A stretch of 64,000 bases of DNA. Source: Rhodanobacter sp. Root480 (lineage in GTDB: Bacteria; Pseudomonadota; Gammaproteobacteria; Xanthomonadales; Rhodanobacteraceae). The stretch is taken from assembly GCF_001426645.1 (NCBI RefSeq), contig NZ_LMEX01000002.1, forward strand, positions 392,322 through 456,321, in the 5' to 3' direction. This document shows, in pieces, positions 42,143 to 50,628 of this stretch (position 1 is the stretch's first letter; each line of letters starts with the position of its first letter). The position numbers and the translations under genes were made by a program. The notes beneath the pieces are model-generated. The model was given only the letters and a program-made list of their open reading frames with translations, did no database searches and was not told where the DNA came from.

Positions 42143-44182
42143 GTGTCGCATTCCACGGAACACATCCGCAACATCGCCTTGACCGGGCACGCGGCAGCGG
42201 GCAAAAGCACGCTGCTGGAAGCCTTGTTGTTGGCCGGCGGCGCGATCCAGTCGCCCGGCAGCATCGAGCGCGGCAATACCGTTTCGGACAGCGACACACA
42301 GGAAAAAGCCCGCGGCCATTCCATCGACAACTGCGTGGCCAGCGTCGATCACGGCGATTGCCACCTCAACCTGATCGACACCGCCGGCTACGACGATTTC
42401 CGCGGCGGCACCCTGTCCGCGCTGGCCGCGGTGGAAACCGCGGCGATCGTGGTCAACGCCGTCAACGGCATCGAGCACGGCACCCGCCGCATGATGCTGC
42501 ACGCGCGCCAGCGCGGTCTGGCGCGCATGCTGGTGATCAACAAGATCGATTTCGAGGGCGCCGACCTGGCCGCGCTGGTAGATGCGTTGCGCCAGGAATT
42601 CGGCACCGAATGCCTGCCGGTGAACCTGCCCGCCGGGCACGGCAGCCGCGTGCTTGACTGCTTTTTCCACAAGGACGGCGTCACGGATTTCTCGTCGCTG
42701 GCCGAGGCGCACCAGCGCATCATCGACCAGGTCGTGGAGATCAGCGAAACCACGATGGACGTCTATCTTGATGCCGGCGAGGCCGCGCTCACACCGCAAC
42801 AGTTGCACGACGCGTTCGAGCAATGCCTGCGCGAGGGGCATCTGGTGCCGATCTGCTTCGTCAGTGCCCGCACCGGCGCGGGTGTACGCGAATTCCTGGA
42901 ACTGGCCGAGCGGCTGCTGCCGAATCCGGCCGAGGGCAACCCGCCGCCGTTCGCGCGCGCCGATGGCACGCCGTTGTCCATCAGCGCCGACCCCGCCGGC
43001 CACGTGGTGGCCGACGTGTTCAAGATCGTCAACGACCCGTTCGTGGGCAAGCTGGGTGTGTTCCGCGTGTGGCAGGGTACGGTGCGCCGCGACAGCCAGT
43101 TGCTGATCGACGACAACCGCAAGCCGTTCAAGGTCGGTCACCTGCTGCGGCTGCAGGGCAAGACGCATGTGGAGATCGAGGCCGCCATTCCGGGCGACAT
43201 CGCGGCGGTCTCCAAGGTGGAGGACATCCACTTCGACGCGGTGCTGCACGATTCCCACGACGAGGATGCCATCAGCCTCGCACCGCTGGCATTCCCGTCA
43301 CCGATGTTCAGCCTGGCAGTGCGGACGCGGCACAAGGGCCACGAGCAGAAGCTGTCCAACGCGCTGGCACGGCTGGCCGAGGAAGACCCCTGTTTCCGGG
43401 TGGAGCATCACAAGGAACTCAATGAAACGGTGGTGCGCGGGCTTTCCGAATTGCACCTGAAAGTGATGTTGGAACGCATGCGCGAACGCTACGACGTGGA
43501 GGTGGACACGCACCCGCCGCGCATCGCCTACCGCGAAACCATCGCCGCCAGCGCGGATGGTCATCACCGGCACAAGAAACAGACCGGCGGTGCCGGCCAG
43601 TTCGGCGAGGTGTTCCTGCGGGTCGAGCCGTTGGCGCGCGGCGCCGGTTTCGAGTTCGTCGACGAAGTGAAAGGCGGCGTGATCCCCGGCCAGTTCCTGC
43701 CGGCGATCGAGAAAGGCGTGCGCCAGGCGATGGAGCACGGCGCCATCGCGGGCTTCCCGCTGCAGGATCTTCGCGTGACCGTTTACGACGGCAAACACCA
43801 CGCCGTGGACTCGAAGGAAGTGGCCTTCATCAGCGCCGGGCGCAAGGCGTTCATCGACGCCGTGGGCAAGGCCAAGCCGGTCGTGCTGGAGCCGATCGTG
43901 AACGTGGAAGTGGCCGTGCCCGAGCACCACGTGGGCGACGTCACCGGCGCGCTGGCCGCCAAGCGCGCGCGCATCCTGGGTACCGATACGCAGCGCGGCG
44001 GCGAGCGCGTGATCAAGGCACAGGCGCCGCTGGCCGAACTGACCGACTACCCCACCGAACTGAAATCGATGACCGGCGGCCGCGGCCGCTACAGCCTTGA
44101 TCTGAGCCACTACGAAGCGGTGCCGCCGGCCGTGCAGAAGCAGCTCGGGGAGAGCTGGAAGCCGCGTGTCGAAGAGGATTGA
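42143..44182 (+). CDS. EF-G-like translational GTPase (FusA2 type)
   Basis: A 679-residue paralog of elongation factor G. The P-loop is GHAAAGKST (about 15-23) and DTAGYDDF and NKIDF are the G3 and G4 motifs. The later domains include HHRHKKQTGGAGQFGEVFLRVEPL and the C-terminal FISAGRKAFIDAVGKAKPVVLEPIVNVEVAVPEHHVGDVTGAL. It differs from housekeeping EF-G in the degenerate switch I and shorter G domain, matching the EF-G-like group often found as a second copy. The GTG start at 42143 has GGGAGGG 5-12 bp upstream. It is not in a ribosomal operon. Its role may be ribosome recycling or stress; unproven. Confidence 0.85.
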   Translation: MSHSTEHIRNIALTGHAAAGKSTLLEALLLAGGAIQSPGSIERGNTVSDSDTQEKARGHSIDNCVASVDHGDCHLNLIDTAGYDDFRGGTLSALAAVETAAIVVNAVNGIEHGTRRMMLHARQRGLARMLVINKIDFEGADLAALVDALRQEFGTECLPVNLPAGHGSRVLDCFFHKDGVTDFSSLAEAHQRIIDQVVEISETTMDVYLDAGEAALTPQQLHDAFEQCLREGHLVPICFVSARTGAGVREFLELAERLLPNPAEGNPPPFARADGTPLSISADPAGHVVADVFKIVNDPFVGKLGVFRVWQGTVRRDSQLLIDDNRKPFKVGHLLRLQGKTHVEIEAAIPGDIAAVSKVEDIHFDAVLHDSHDEDAISLAPLAFPSPMFSLAVRTRHKGHEQKLSNALARLAEEDPCFRVEHHKELNETVVRGLSELHLKVMLERMRERYDVEVDTHPPRIAYRETIAASADGHHRHKKQTGGAGQFGEVFLRVEPLARGAGFEFVDEVKGGVIPGQFLPAIEKGVRQAMEHGAIAGFPLQDLRVTVYDGKHHAVDSKEVAFISAGRKAFIDAVGKAKPVVLEPIVNVEVAVPEHHVGDVTGALAAKRARILGTDTQRGGERVIKAQAPLAELTDYPTELKSMTGGRGRYSLDLSHYEAVPPAVQKQLGESWKPRVEED

Positions 44183-44214
44183 GGCGAGAGGCTGTCCGTG
44201 GCCGACTGTCTTTC

Positions 44215-44290
44215 TGTAGGAGCGACTTCAGTCGCGATGCTTCGCTCAAAAGTTCGGGCAAAGAGCATCGCGACTGAAGTCGCTCCTACA
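44215..44290. repeat. REP-type inverted pair after the EF-G-like gene
   Basis: TGTAGGAGCGACTTCAGTCG... at 44215 and its reverse complement ending at 44290 lie between the convergent EF-G-like and SET genes. Same family as 19251, 30086 and the ends of the 36817-37814 island. Confidence 0.9.
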
Positions 44291-44297
44291 AGGTCTT

Positions 44298-44777
44298 TTA
44301 CGCCGCGCGAGGACGCTTGGGCTTCAGCAAGGTCCCGGTGCACTTGGGCGAACCGCACAGGCACTGCCACAGCTTCTTCAACCGCGGTGTATACGGCGCA
44401 TCCAGCACGATGCCGTAGTCATAGGTGAGCTCCTCACCCGGCTTGATCTTGCGCAGCGCCTCGATCACCACCTTGTCGCGGCGACGATCGCCATCGGCAT
44501 TTTCCTCCACCAGCGCGCGGCAATTGGGCGCGCAGCTGTGGTTGATCCAGCGCGCGCTGTTGCCGCCCTGGTTGGCGTCGATGATGTACTCGTCGTTCAA
44601 CGTGAACAGGAACGTGTGCCCGGTTTCGCCACCATCGCCATACAGCGCGTCCGCCTCGGCGTGTGTCAGCAACTTGCCCTTGTACTCGACGACTTCCTCG
44701 CCCCGGGCAATCGTGTCGACAGCGAAAACGCCATTGCCGTGGATGGGAGAACGGCGGGCGACGAAACGTCGTGGCAT
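44298..44777 (-). CDS. SET-domain protein (putative protein-lysine methyltransferase)
   Basis: A 159-residue compact SET protein with all core motifs: HGNGVFAVDTI (13-23), the S-adenosylmethionine-binding NH79-80 in WINHSCAPNC, and ELTYDYG (116-122) with the catalytic Tyr. A post-SET cysteine set, C139, C141 and C146 with C82 or C86, suggests a zinc site. Bacterial copies of this eukaryote-like fold modify DNA-binding or ribosomal proteins in the few cases studied; the target here is unknown. ATG 44777 follows GCAGG weakly. Its 3' end is next to a REP pair. Confidence 0.88.
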   Translation of the reverse strand: MPRRFVARRSPIHGNGVFAVDTIARGEEVVEYKGKLLTHAEADALYGDGGETGHTFLFTLNDEYIIDANQGGNSARWINHSCAPNCRALVEENADGDRRRDKVVIEALRKIKPGEELTYDYGIVLDAPYTPRLKKLWQCLCGSPKCTGTLLKPKRPRAA

Positions 44778-44932
44778 GGAATGGAACCTGCGGAGGAAAA
44801 AACCATGATGCCCGTTTGGGCTGGCCTGCGAAAGCACATGCGGCGAGCATCGCGCGGCACCTTTCGGGTGACCTGTGTTCCAGCACCTTCGCAATGCGAT
44901 AGTGGGCCCCGCCTTTTCCTCCGGGGTGCACG

Positions 44933-46165
44933 ATGAAGACATCGCTTGCCGGTTTCCTTGTACTTTCCCTGCTCGCCACCTTTTCCGTTCAGGCCGCGCC
45001 ATTGACGCCGGTCGCCCGCGACGCGCTGCAACAGGTGCTCGACCGCGGCCGACAGACCCACAGCGATGCAGTGCTGGTGCTGCAGGATGGTCACGAGATC
45101 GGCCACTACTATGCGAACGGCAAGCCACCCGGCCCGATCGAGCTGATGTCGGTGACCAAGTCGGTGGTGGCGCTGGCTATCGGTCAGTTGCTGGACCAGG
45201 GGCGCATCAAGTCGCTGGACCAGCCGGTGGCCGATTTCTACCCGGAATGGCGGCAGGGGCGGAAGAAGGACATCACCGTCCGCATGTTGCTCAACCACTC
45301 TTCCGGCCTGCAGAACGTGCGCCGTGCCGACGTGGAGATCACACCCGCGCCCGATGCCATCCAGCTGGCGCTGGCCGCCGAACTGGACAGCAAGCCAGGC
45401 ACCAACCCGTCCTACAACAACAAGGCGGTGAATCTGCTGGCCGGCATCATCGAGCGGGTCTCGGGCCAGCCGATGGATGCGTTCCTCCGTGCCGGGTTGT
45501 TCAAGGCGATGGATATTCATCCCGGCCGATGGGAAACCGACAAGGCCGGACATCCATACGCCATGTCGGGGCTGCCGCTCACCGCCGCCGACCTGGCCAA
45601 GATCGGCCAACTGGTTCTGGACGGCGGGCAGTGGCATGGTCGCCGGTTGCTGTCGGCATCCTTCATCGACGCGATGCTGGCTGCCGGTCCGCTCGGGGAC
45701 GGCGACTGCGGCCTGTTGTGGTGGCGGGTGCCGCAATGGCTGCACTTCGACGGCGATCCGGCGGGGATAGCCGCGCTGCGCCAGCACGGCGTACCCGAGG
45801 CAACGGTGGAACGGCTGCAGAAGGCGATGCAGGGAGCGCATTTCGACAGCATCGGGGCGATGCAGGCGGGTATCGCCAAGGCGCTCGGTACCGATACGCA
45901 CGCCATCATGGTCGACCAGCTACTCAAGCGCGGCATCGGCCCATACCGGCTGTTCAAGCTGAGCCAAGGCCCCATCGTCGCCTATGACGGCAACGGCGAT
46001 GGCGGCCAGTTCGTGGTGATCGTGCCCAAAGCCGGCTTGGTCGCCGTACGCCAGATCGACTCGAACATGGACGGGGAAGCTGAGGGCGAGAACTACGGCG
46101 ATTTCGTCGATCGTGTCATCGCGCTGGCTGAAGCCAGCGGCAGGCTCCACGCTGCTCCCCACTGA
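44933..46165 (+). CDS. Class C beta-lactamase-like serine hydrolase
   Basis: A 410-residue exported enzyme. The signal peptide is MKTSLAGFLVLSLLATFSVQA. The catalytic S73-x-x-K76 (MSVTKSVVA) and Y161-N-N (PSYNNKAV) are in place, as is the downstream GNGDGGQFVVIVPKAGLV that takes the KTG role. Family members act as D-aminopeptidases, esterases or penicillin-binding proteins more often than as true AmpC. The ATG at 44933 begins the signal peptide. It is divergent from the SET gene. Substrate unknown. Confidence 0.87.
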   Translation: MKTSLAGFLVLSLLATFSVQAAPLTPVARDALQQVLDRGRQTHSDAVLVLQDGHEIGHYYANGKPPGPIELMSVTKSVVALAIGQLLDQGRIKSLDQPVADFYPEWRQGRKKDITVRMLLNHSSGLQNVRRADVEITPAPDAIQLALAAELDSKPGTNPSYNNKAVNLLAGIIERVSGQPMDAFLRAGLFKAMDIHPGRWETDKAGHPYAMSGLPLTAADLAKIGQLVLDGGQWHGRRLLSASFIDAMLAAGPLGDGDCGLLWWRVPQWLHFDGDPAGIAALRQHGVPEATVERLQKAMQGAHFDSIGAMQAGIAKALGTDTHAIMVDQLLKRGIGPYRLFKLSQGPIVAYDGNGDGGQFVVIVPKAGLVAVRQIDSNMDGEAEGENYGDFVDRVIALAEASGRLHAAPH

Positions 46166-46204
46166 GCTCGACGCAAGGTTTGCTTGTCGGCCGGCTAACC
46201 TGGT

Positions 46205-46231
46205 TAGAATGGAAGTTCAAACGATCGTTTG
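46205..46231 (+). promoter_or_regulatory. PsrA-type palindrome CAAACGATCGTTTG with upstream -10
   Basis: CAAAC-GATC-GTTTG (46218-46231) is a perfect 14-bp palindrome fitting the PsrA consensus of Pseudomonas, G/CAAAC-N2-4-GTTTG/C. TAGAAT (46205-46210) just upstream is a good -10; the -35 is poor. A bound repressor would cover the start point of the lipoprotein/acyl-CoA dehydrogenase unit. Confidence 0.6.
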
Positions 46232-46242
46232 GAGAATCTGCA

Positions 46243-46722
46243 ATGTCCGTATTGCGCTGGATCGTCCCCGCCCTGTTGTGCCTGGCGCTGGTCGCCTGCG
46301 GGCCGCCGAAGAAAAGCGTGTTTCCGCCGACGGTCACCGTGCAGCAGCTGACGGTGCTTCCCGGCGGGCAGTGGCAGCTGACGGTGCGCATCCAGAACAA
46401 CAGTTACTCCAGCATGGATTTCAGCGTGCTGGAAGGCAGCATGCAGGTGGCCGAGCTGATGCCGATCCGGCTGCATGCCAGCTTCAAGCGGGACATTCCG
46501 GCGTTTGCCGGCGACGTGATCCAGCTTGACGTCCTGCCCACGGCGGCGATGACCCAGACGCTGCAGGCCGTCGCCGCAAAGGGCAGCCGCGGGTCGCTGC
46601 CCTATCGCATCGGCGGCAGCGCCCGCGCCCAACCCGAGCAGGAAGACGCGCCACGCGACTTCGATTTCAGCGGCAAGGACTGGCTGTCACCCGTCCCCGG
46701 CATGCCCGGCACCTTCCGCTAG
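46243..46722 (+). CDS. Small lipoprotein of unknown function
   Basis: A 159-residue lipoprotein. The signal SVLRWIVPALLCLALVAC ends at the lipidated Cys (LVAC), followed by GPPKKSVFPPTVTVQQLTVL. The middle is beta-rich (QWQLTVRIQNNSYSSMDFSVLEGSMQV), resembling small immunoglobulin-like LEA/FxLYD folds. No enzyme motif is seen. GGAGAA lies 7 bp before ATG 46243. It ends 23 bp before the acyl-CoA dehydrogenase gene, so the two probably share a transcript controlled by the palindrome at 46218. Confidence 0.8.
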   Translation: MSVLRWIVPALLCLALVACGPPKKSVFPPTVTVQQLTVLPGGQWQLTVRIQNNSYSSMDFSVLEGSMQVAELMPIRLHASFKRDIPAFAGDVIQLDVLPTAAMTQTLQAVAAKGSRGSLPYRIGGSARAQPEQEDAPRDFDFSGKDWLSPVPGMPGTFR

Positions 46723-46745
46723 CACCCTCTTCCCAAGGAACCGAC

Positions 46746-48536
46746 ATGACTGCTTACAAAGCCCCCCTCGATGACCTGCGCTTCACGCTTTTCGATGTGC
46801 TTGGCGCGGAACAGACCCTGCTGTCGCTGCCCGGCGGCGACGCCCACAGCCGCGACCTGCTGGATGCGGTACTGGAGGAAGCCGGCCGCCTCAGCGAACA
46901 ACTGCTGGCGCCGACCAACGGCCCGGCCGACGCCGAAGGCTGCCACTTCGACAAGGCCACCCAGACGGTGACCACGCCGAAGGGCTTCAAGGAAGCGTTC
47001 AAGGCCTTCGCCGAAGGTGGCTGGACCGGCCTGACCAATCCCGAGATCTACGGCGGCCAGGCCCTTCCCGGCGTGCTCGGCACCGCCACCACCGAGATCT
47101 TCCAGTCCGGCAACCTGGCCTGGAGCCTGTACCCGCTGCTGTCCGAGGGCGCCACCCACGCAATGGCCATGCACGGCGAGGAATGGCAGCGCGAGCGCTT
47201 CATGAAGCCGATCGTGGCCGGCCGCTGGACCGGCACCATGTGCCTTACCGAACCGCAGGCCGGCTCTGACCTGGGTCTGCTGAAAACCCGCGCGGAACCC
47301 GCTGCGGCGGACGCGGACGGCCACGCCGTCTACAAGATCAGCGGCACCAAGATCTTCATCAGCGCGGGCGAGCACGACCTCAGCGAGAACATCGTGCACC
47401 TGGTGCTGGCGCGCCTGCCCGACGCACCGGAAGGCAGCCGCGGCATCTCGATGTTCATCGTGCCGAAGTTCAAGCTCAACCCCGACGGCACGCCGGGCGA
47501 GCGCAACACCGTGGCCGCCGGCGCGATCGAGCACAAGATGGGCATCCACGCCTGCTCCACCTGCGTGATGAATTTCGACGGCGCCGAGGGCTACCTGATC
47601 GGCAAGCCGCACAAGGGCCTGCCCGCGATGTTCACCATGATGAATGCGGCGCGTCTTTCCGTCGGTGTGCAAGGCCTGGCGCTGGCCGAACGTGCGCTGC
47701 AGAACAGCCTCAACTACGCCCGTGAACGCCTGCAGTCGCGCTCGCTGTCGGGCGCGAAGTTCCCCGACAAGCCGGCCGACAACCTGCTGGTGCAGCCGGA
47801 CGTGCGGCGCATGCTGCTGACCCAGCGCGCCTTCGTCGAAGGCTCGCGCGCGCTGGTGCTGTACACCGCGCTGCAGACCGACATCGAGCATCGCGCCACC
47901 GACGAAGCAGTGCGCCAGAAGGCCGGCGAACTGGTGGCGTTCCTGATCCCGATCGCCAAGGGCATGACCACCGAGCTGGCGCAGGAGTGCACCAAGGAGG
48001 CGCTGCAGATCTACGGCGGCCACGGCTACATCGCCGAGAATGGCATGGAGCAGTTCGTGCGCGATGCCCGCATCATCACCTTGTACGAAGGCACCACCGG
48101 CATCCAGGCCGCCGACCTGCTGGGCCGCAAGATCCTCCAGCTGCAGGGCGTGGGCGCAAAGCATTTCCTGCAGGAGATCAGCGCGTTCTGCCAGCAGCAA
48201 AGCACCAACGCGGCGCTGCGCCATCTGATCGGCCCGCTGGCCGTTGTCACCAAGGAATGGAGCGACCTCACCGTGAGCCTGGCCCAGCGCGTGGCGGCCA
48301 ACCCGGAGGAACTCGGCGCCGCGGCGACCGACTACCTGTACTACTCCGGCTACGTCACCCTCGCCTACCTGTGGGCGCGCAGCGTGGCGGCCGCCGAGGC
48401 CGGCAATCAATCCGCCGCGTTCAAGCAGGCCAAGCGCGACACCGCCGCGTTCTACTTCGCCCGCATCCTGCCGCGCACGCTGATGCACAAGGCGGCGATC
48501 GAAGCCGGCGTGGACACGCTGCCCGCGATCGACTGA
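46746..48536 (+). CDS. Acyl-CoA dehydrogenase (FadE-like, long form)
   Basis: A 596-residue flavoenzyme of fatty acid beta-oxidation. It has the extra N-terminal segment MTAYKAPLDDLRFTLFDVLG typical of the ~600-residue group, the FAD-binding TGTMCLTEPQAGSDLGLLKT (about 160), GIHACSTCVMNFDGAEGYLIG, and the C-terminal DARIITLYEGTTGIQAADLL holding the catalytic Glu. AAGGAA precedes ATG 46746. Fatty acid-responsive control is suggested by the PsrA-type palindrome upstream of its operon partner. A strong terminator follows 25 bp after the stop. Confidence 0.93.
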   Translation: MTAYKAPLDDLRFTLFDVLGAEQTLLSLPGGDAHSRDLLDAVLEEAGRLSEQLLAPTNGPADAEGCHFDKATQTVTTPKGFKEAFKAFAEGGWTGLTNPEIYGGQALPGVLGTATTEIFQSGNLAWSLYPLLSEGATHAMAMHGEEWQRERFMKPIVAGRWTGTMCLTEPQAGSDLGLLKTRAEPAAADADGHAVYKISGTKIFISAGEHDLSENIVHLVLARLPDAPEGSRGISMFIVPKFKLNPDGTPGERNTVAAGAIEHKMGIHACSTCVMNFDGAEGYLIGKPHKGLPAMFTMMNAARLSVGVQGLALAERALQNSLNYARERLQSRSLSGAKFPDKPADNLLVQPDVRRMLLTQRAFVEGSRALVLYTALQTDIEHRATDEAVRQKAGELVAFLIPIAKGMTTELAQECTKEALQIYGGHGYIAENGMEQFVRDARIITLYEGTTGIQAADLLGRKILQLQGVGAKHFLQEISAFCQQQSTNAALRHLIGPLAVVTKEWSDLTVSLAQRVAANPEELGAAATDYLYYSGYVTLAYLWARSVAAAEAGNQSAAFKQAKRDTAAFYFARILPRTLMHKAAIEAGVDTLPAID

Positions 48537-48560
48537 TCCATCGCTGGCATTCGCCATGAC

Positions 48561-48590
48561 AAAAGCCCGGGGCGATCCCGGGCTTTTTTT
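48561..48590. terminator. Bidirectional rho-independent terminator
   Basis: AAAGCCCGGG pairs with CCCGGGCTTT over a 5-nt loop (GCGAT), with a T-run to 48590 on the plus strand and AAAA on the other side. It lies between the convergent acyl-CoA dehydrogenase and lipase-like genes and can serve both. Confidence 0.92.
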
Positions 48591-48616
48591 CGACCGGGGC
48601 GGCCCCCCGACGCCCG

Positions 48617-50539
48617 CTACGGCGTGTGCTTCACCGCATCCAACTGCAACCGGAGAATCCGGCGCAGCTCCAGGATCGCCGCCGGGGTTTCCTGCACGCT
48701 GTGCCAGGAGGGTATGGCCAGTTCGGAATCGGCGCCGTCGAGATGGGCGCTCTTGTACGGCACCACGCCGTCGCTGCTGTCCTGCAGCGGTCCCTTGCTT
48801 TTGTAGACGCCCACGATGGTGTGGTAGTGCACGCGCGGCGAAATCGGCAATCCGGCCGAGGCGATGATGAAGGGGTCGGTGTCACTGAGGTTGTCGATGC
48901 TGTTGGGGATGCGCAGCAGCGGCGCGTTGTTGCCTTCGTCGCCGTCGGTCTTGATCAGTTCGGTGAGGCTGGCCATTTCCTTCAGCACGCCGACCGGCAG
49001 GCGGATCAGGTTGCCGATCCAGCGCGCCAGCCGATGCTGCGCATACGGCGTGCCGCGATGCGGCGAGGCGAGGAAGATGGCGCGATCCACCTGCGGCATC
49101 GGGGTGAACTGCAGGTAGCGGCTGAGCCGCGCGCGAAAGCGGGCGCGCTTTGCCGCCGGCAGGTTCGGCCGCAGCGGAATCAGGTCCCACAGCTTGTCGC
49201 CGCTGGAGGACACCAGCAGCCGTGCGATGACGCCGCCCATGCTGTGGCCGATCAGGGTCATGTCCCGCGAGGCGCGCGCCGTGCCGGTGGGGTCGTAGTG
49301 GTGCAGCGTGGCGTCCAGCGCCTTGCGGATATTGGCGAGATTGACGGCAACCGGCGCGTTGGTCGGGTAGTAGACCTCCCACACCTGGTAGTTGCGGCGC
49401 AGCGCCTCGTCGCCCATCACTTCGTTGGCAACGTTGATCCACGCCTCCGGGCTGCTGGCCAGGCCGTGCAGCATCACCACCACCAGGCGGTTCGGATCGT
49501 ACGGCTGCATCAGCAGCACGCGCGGGGTCTGGATGCCGCCTTCGCGCCCCAGCAGCGAGCGGATCGACTGGCTGGCGAAGCCCGAGCGCGCCAGCCACAC
49601 GCCATAGGCGGCGGTGAAGTTGGCGCCCAGCGGAACGCTGCGGCCGGCGATCGTGAGGGTGTCGTCGCGATACGGGTCGCGCACCACCAGTTGCACCTGC
49701 CGCGTCGCCAACACCTGGGCCAGCGTATCGCCGTCGAAGATCAGCGCGCCGGTCATCGATACGTAATCCGGATCACGCCATGCCACGTCATGGCCGGGCG
49801 CCTGGGGCGGTGCGACGGCGACGAAGTCCGAGCCGAAACCGTCACGTCGGTAGACATTGCGCAGGCCACGAAAACGCAGGCCCGCCGCGGGGATGAGTTC
49901 GGCCGGCACCCGCGCGTCGTCGGCCAGGCGCAGGTCGGTATCGGCGCGCAACACCGTCCAGCCGGCCAGCTCGGTCTTCGTCCATTGCCGACCCAGCTGC
50001 GGCAGCGCCTCGAAGAAGCGGCTCACCGCGCGCTGCACGGCGTAGTTGTAGAAGCCGATCACCTGCACCTGGCGCAGGTCGAAGGCGCGCGCGGCCAGCG
50101 GGCGCTCGGTGTGGAACAGATAGGCGTAGGCGTAGCGCGCGGATTCCAGGTACGCGTTGAGCGTCGCCGCGTCCATCGGCATCCTGTCGTTCGCGTGATC
50201 ACCGTCGATGGCGCGGCCCATCCACAGCTCGGACAAGGCCGAAAGCCGCTGCTCGTCGGTGAGCCCGGGCGACTGCGCCACCGTGTCCGTGCAACCGATG
50301 AATTCGCGCTGGCAACTGTCGGTGGTCAACGCCACCACATTCAGCGCCTGCACCGTGCCGTCGCTGAGGCGGGCGGCACCGATCACGTCGGCGCGCCGCT
50401 CGTTGGCGTAGTCGTTGTGCTTGACGCGGCTTACCTCGACCATCGCGCAGGCATTGAGGCATAGCAGCACCGCGACGAGGGCGCAACGCGCCATCACGCG
50501 ACCCCGGACCGGCAGGGAAAGCTGCATCGCTACACTCAT
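48617..50539 (-). CDS. Lipase-like alpha/beta hydrolase lipoprotein
   Basis: A 640-residue exported lipoprotein with lipobox LNAC (C31 from ATG 50539). The N-terminal ~330 residues carry no known motif but include YAYLFHTERPLAARAFDLRQVQVIGFYNYA. The C-terminal hydrolase has VVMLHGLASSPEAWINVANEV, the nucleophile elbow LIGHSMGGVIARLL and later HRGTPYAQHRLARWIG. It resembles triacylglycerol lipase/PGAP1-type esterases. Starts at 50527 or 50494 are also possible, none with a good ribosome site. It is divergent from the DUF4105 gene. Confidence 0.82.
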   Translation of the reverse strand: MSVAMQLSLPVRGRVMARCALVAVLLCLNACAMVEVSRVKHNDYANERRADVIGAARLSDGTVQALNVVALTTDSCQREFIGCTDTVAQSPGLTDEQRLSALSELWMGRAIDGDHANDRMPMDAATLNAYLESARYAYAYLFHTERPLAARAFDLRQVQVIGFYNYAVQRAVSRFFEALPQLGRQWTKTELAGWTVLRADTDLRLADDARVPAELIPAAGLRFRGLRNVYRRDGFGSDFVAVAPPQAPGHDVAWRDPDYVSMTGALIFDGDTLAQVLATRQVQLVVRDPYRDDTLTIAGRSVPLGANFTAAYGVWLARSGFASQSIRSLLGREGGIQTPRVLLMQPYDPNRLVVVMLHGLASSPEAWINVANEVMGDEALRRNYQVWEVYYPTNAPVAVNLANIRKALDATLHHYDPTGTARASRDMTLIGHSMGGVIARLLVSSSGDKLWDLIPLRPNLPAAKRARFRARLSRYLQFTPMPQVDRAIFLASPHRGTPYAQHRLARWIGNLIRLPVGVLKEMASLTELIKTDGDEGNNAPLLRIPNSIDNLSDTDPFIIASAGLPISPRVHYHTIVGVYKSKGPLQDSSDGVVPYKSAHLDGADSELAIPSWHSVQETPAAILELRRILRLQLDAVKHTP

Positions 50540-50628
50540 CGGCCGAGTGTAGCCGCGAGGCGGGCACGGATTGCCTTGCCGTGGCCGAAGCCGCACGCTG
50601 GCGCCATGGATCGCTGGCCCGAGACGTG

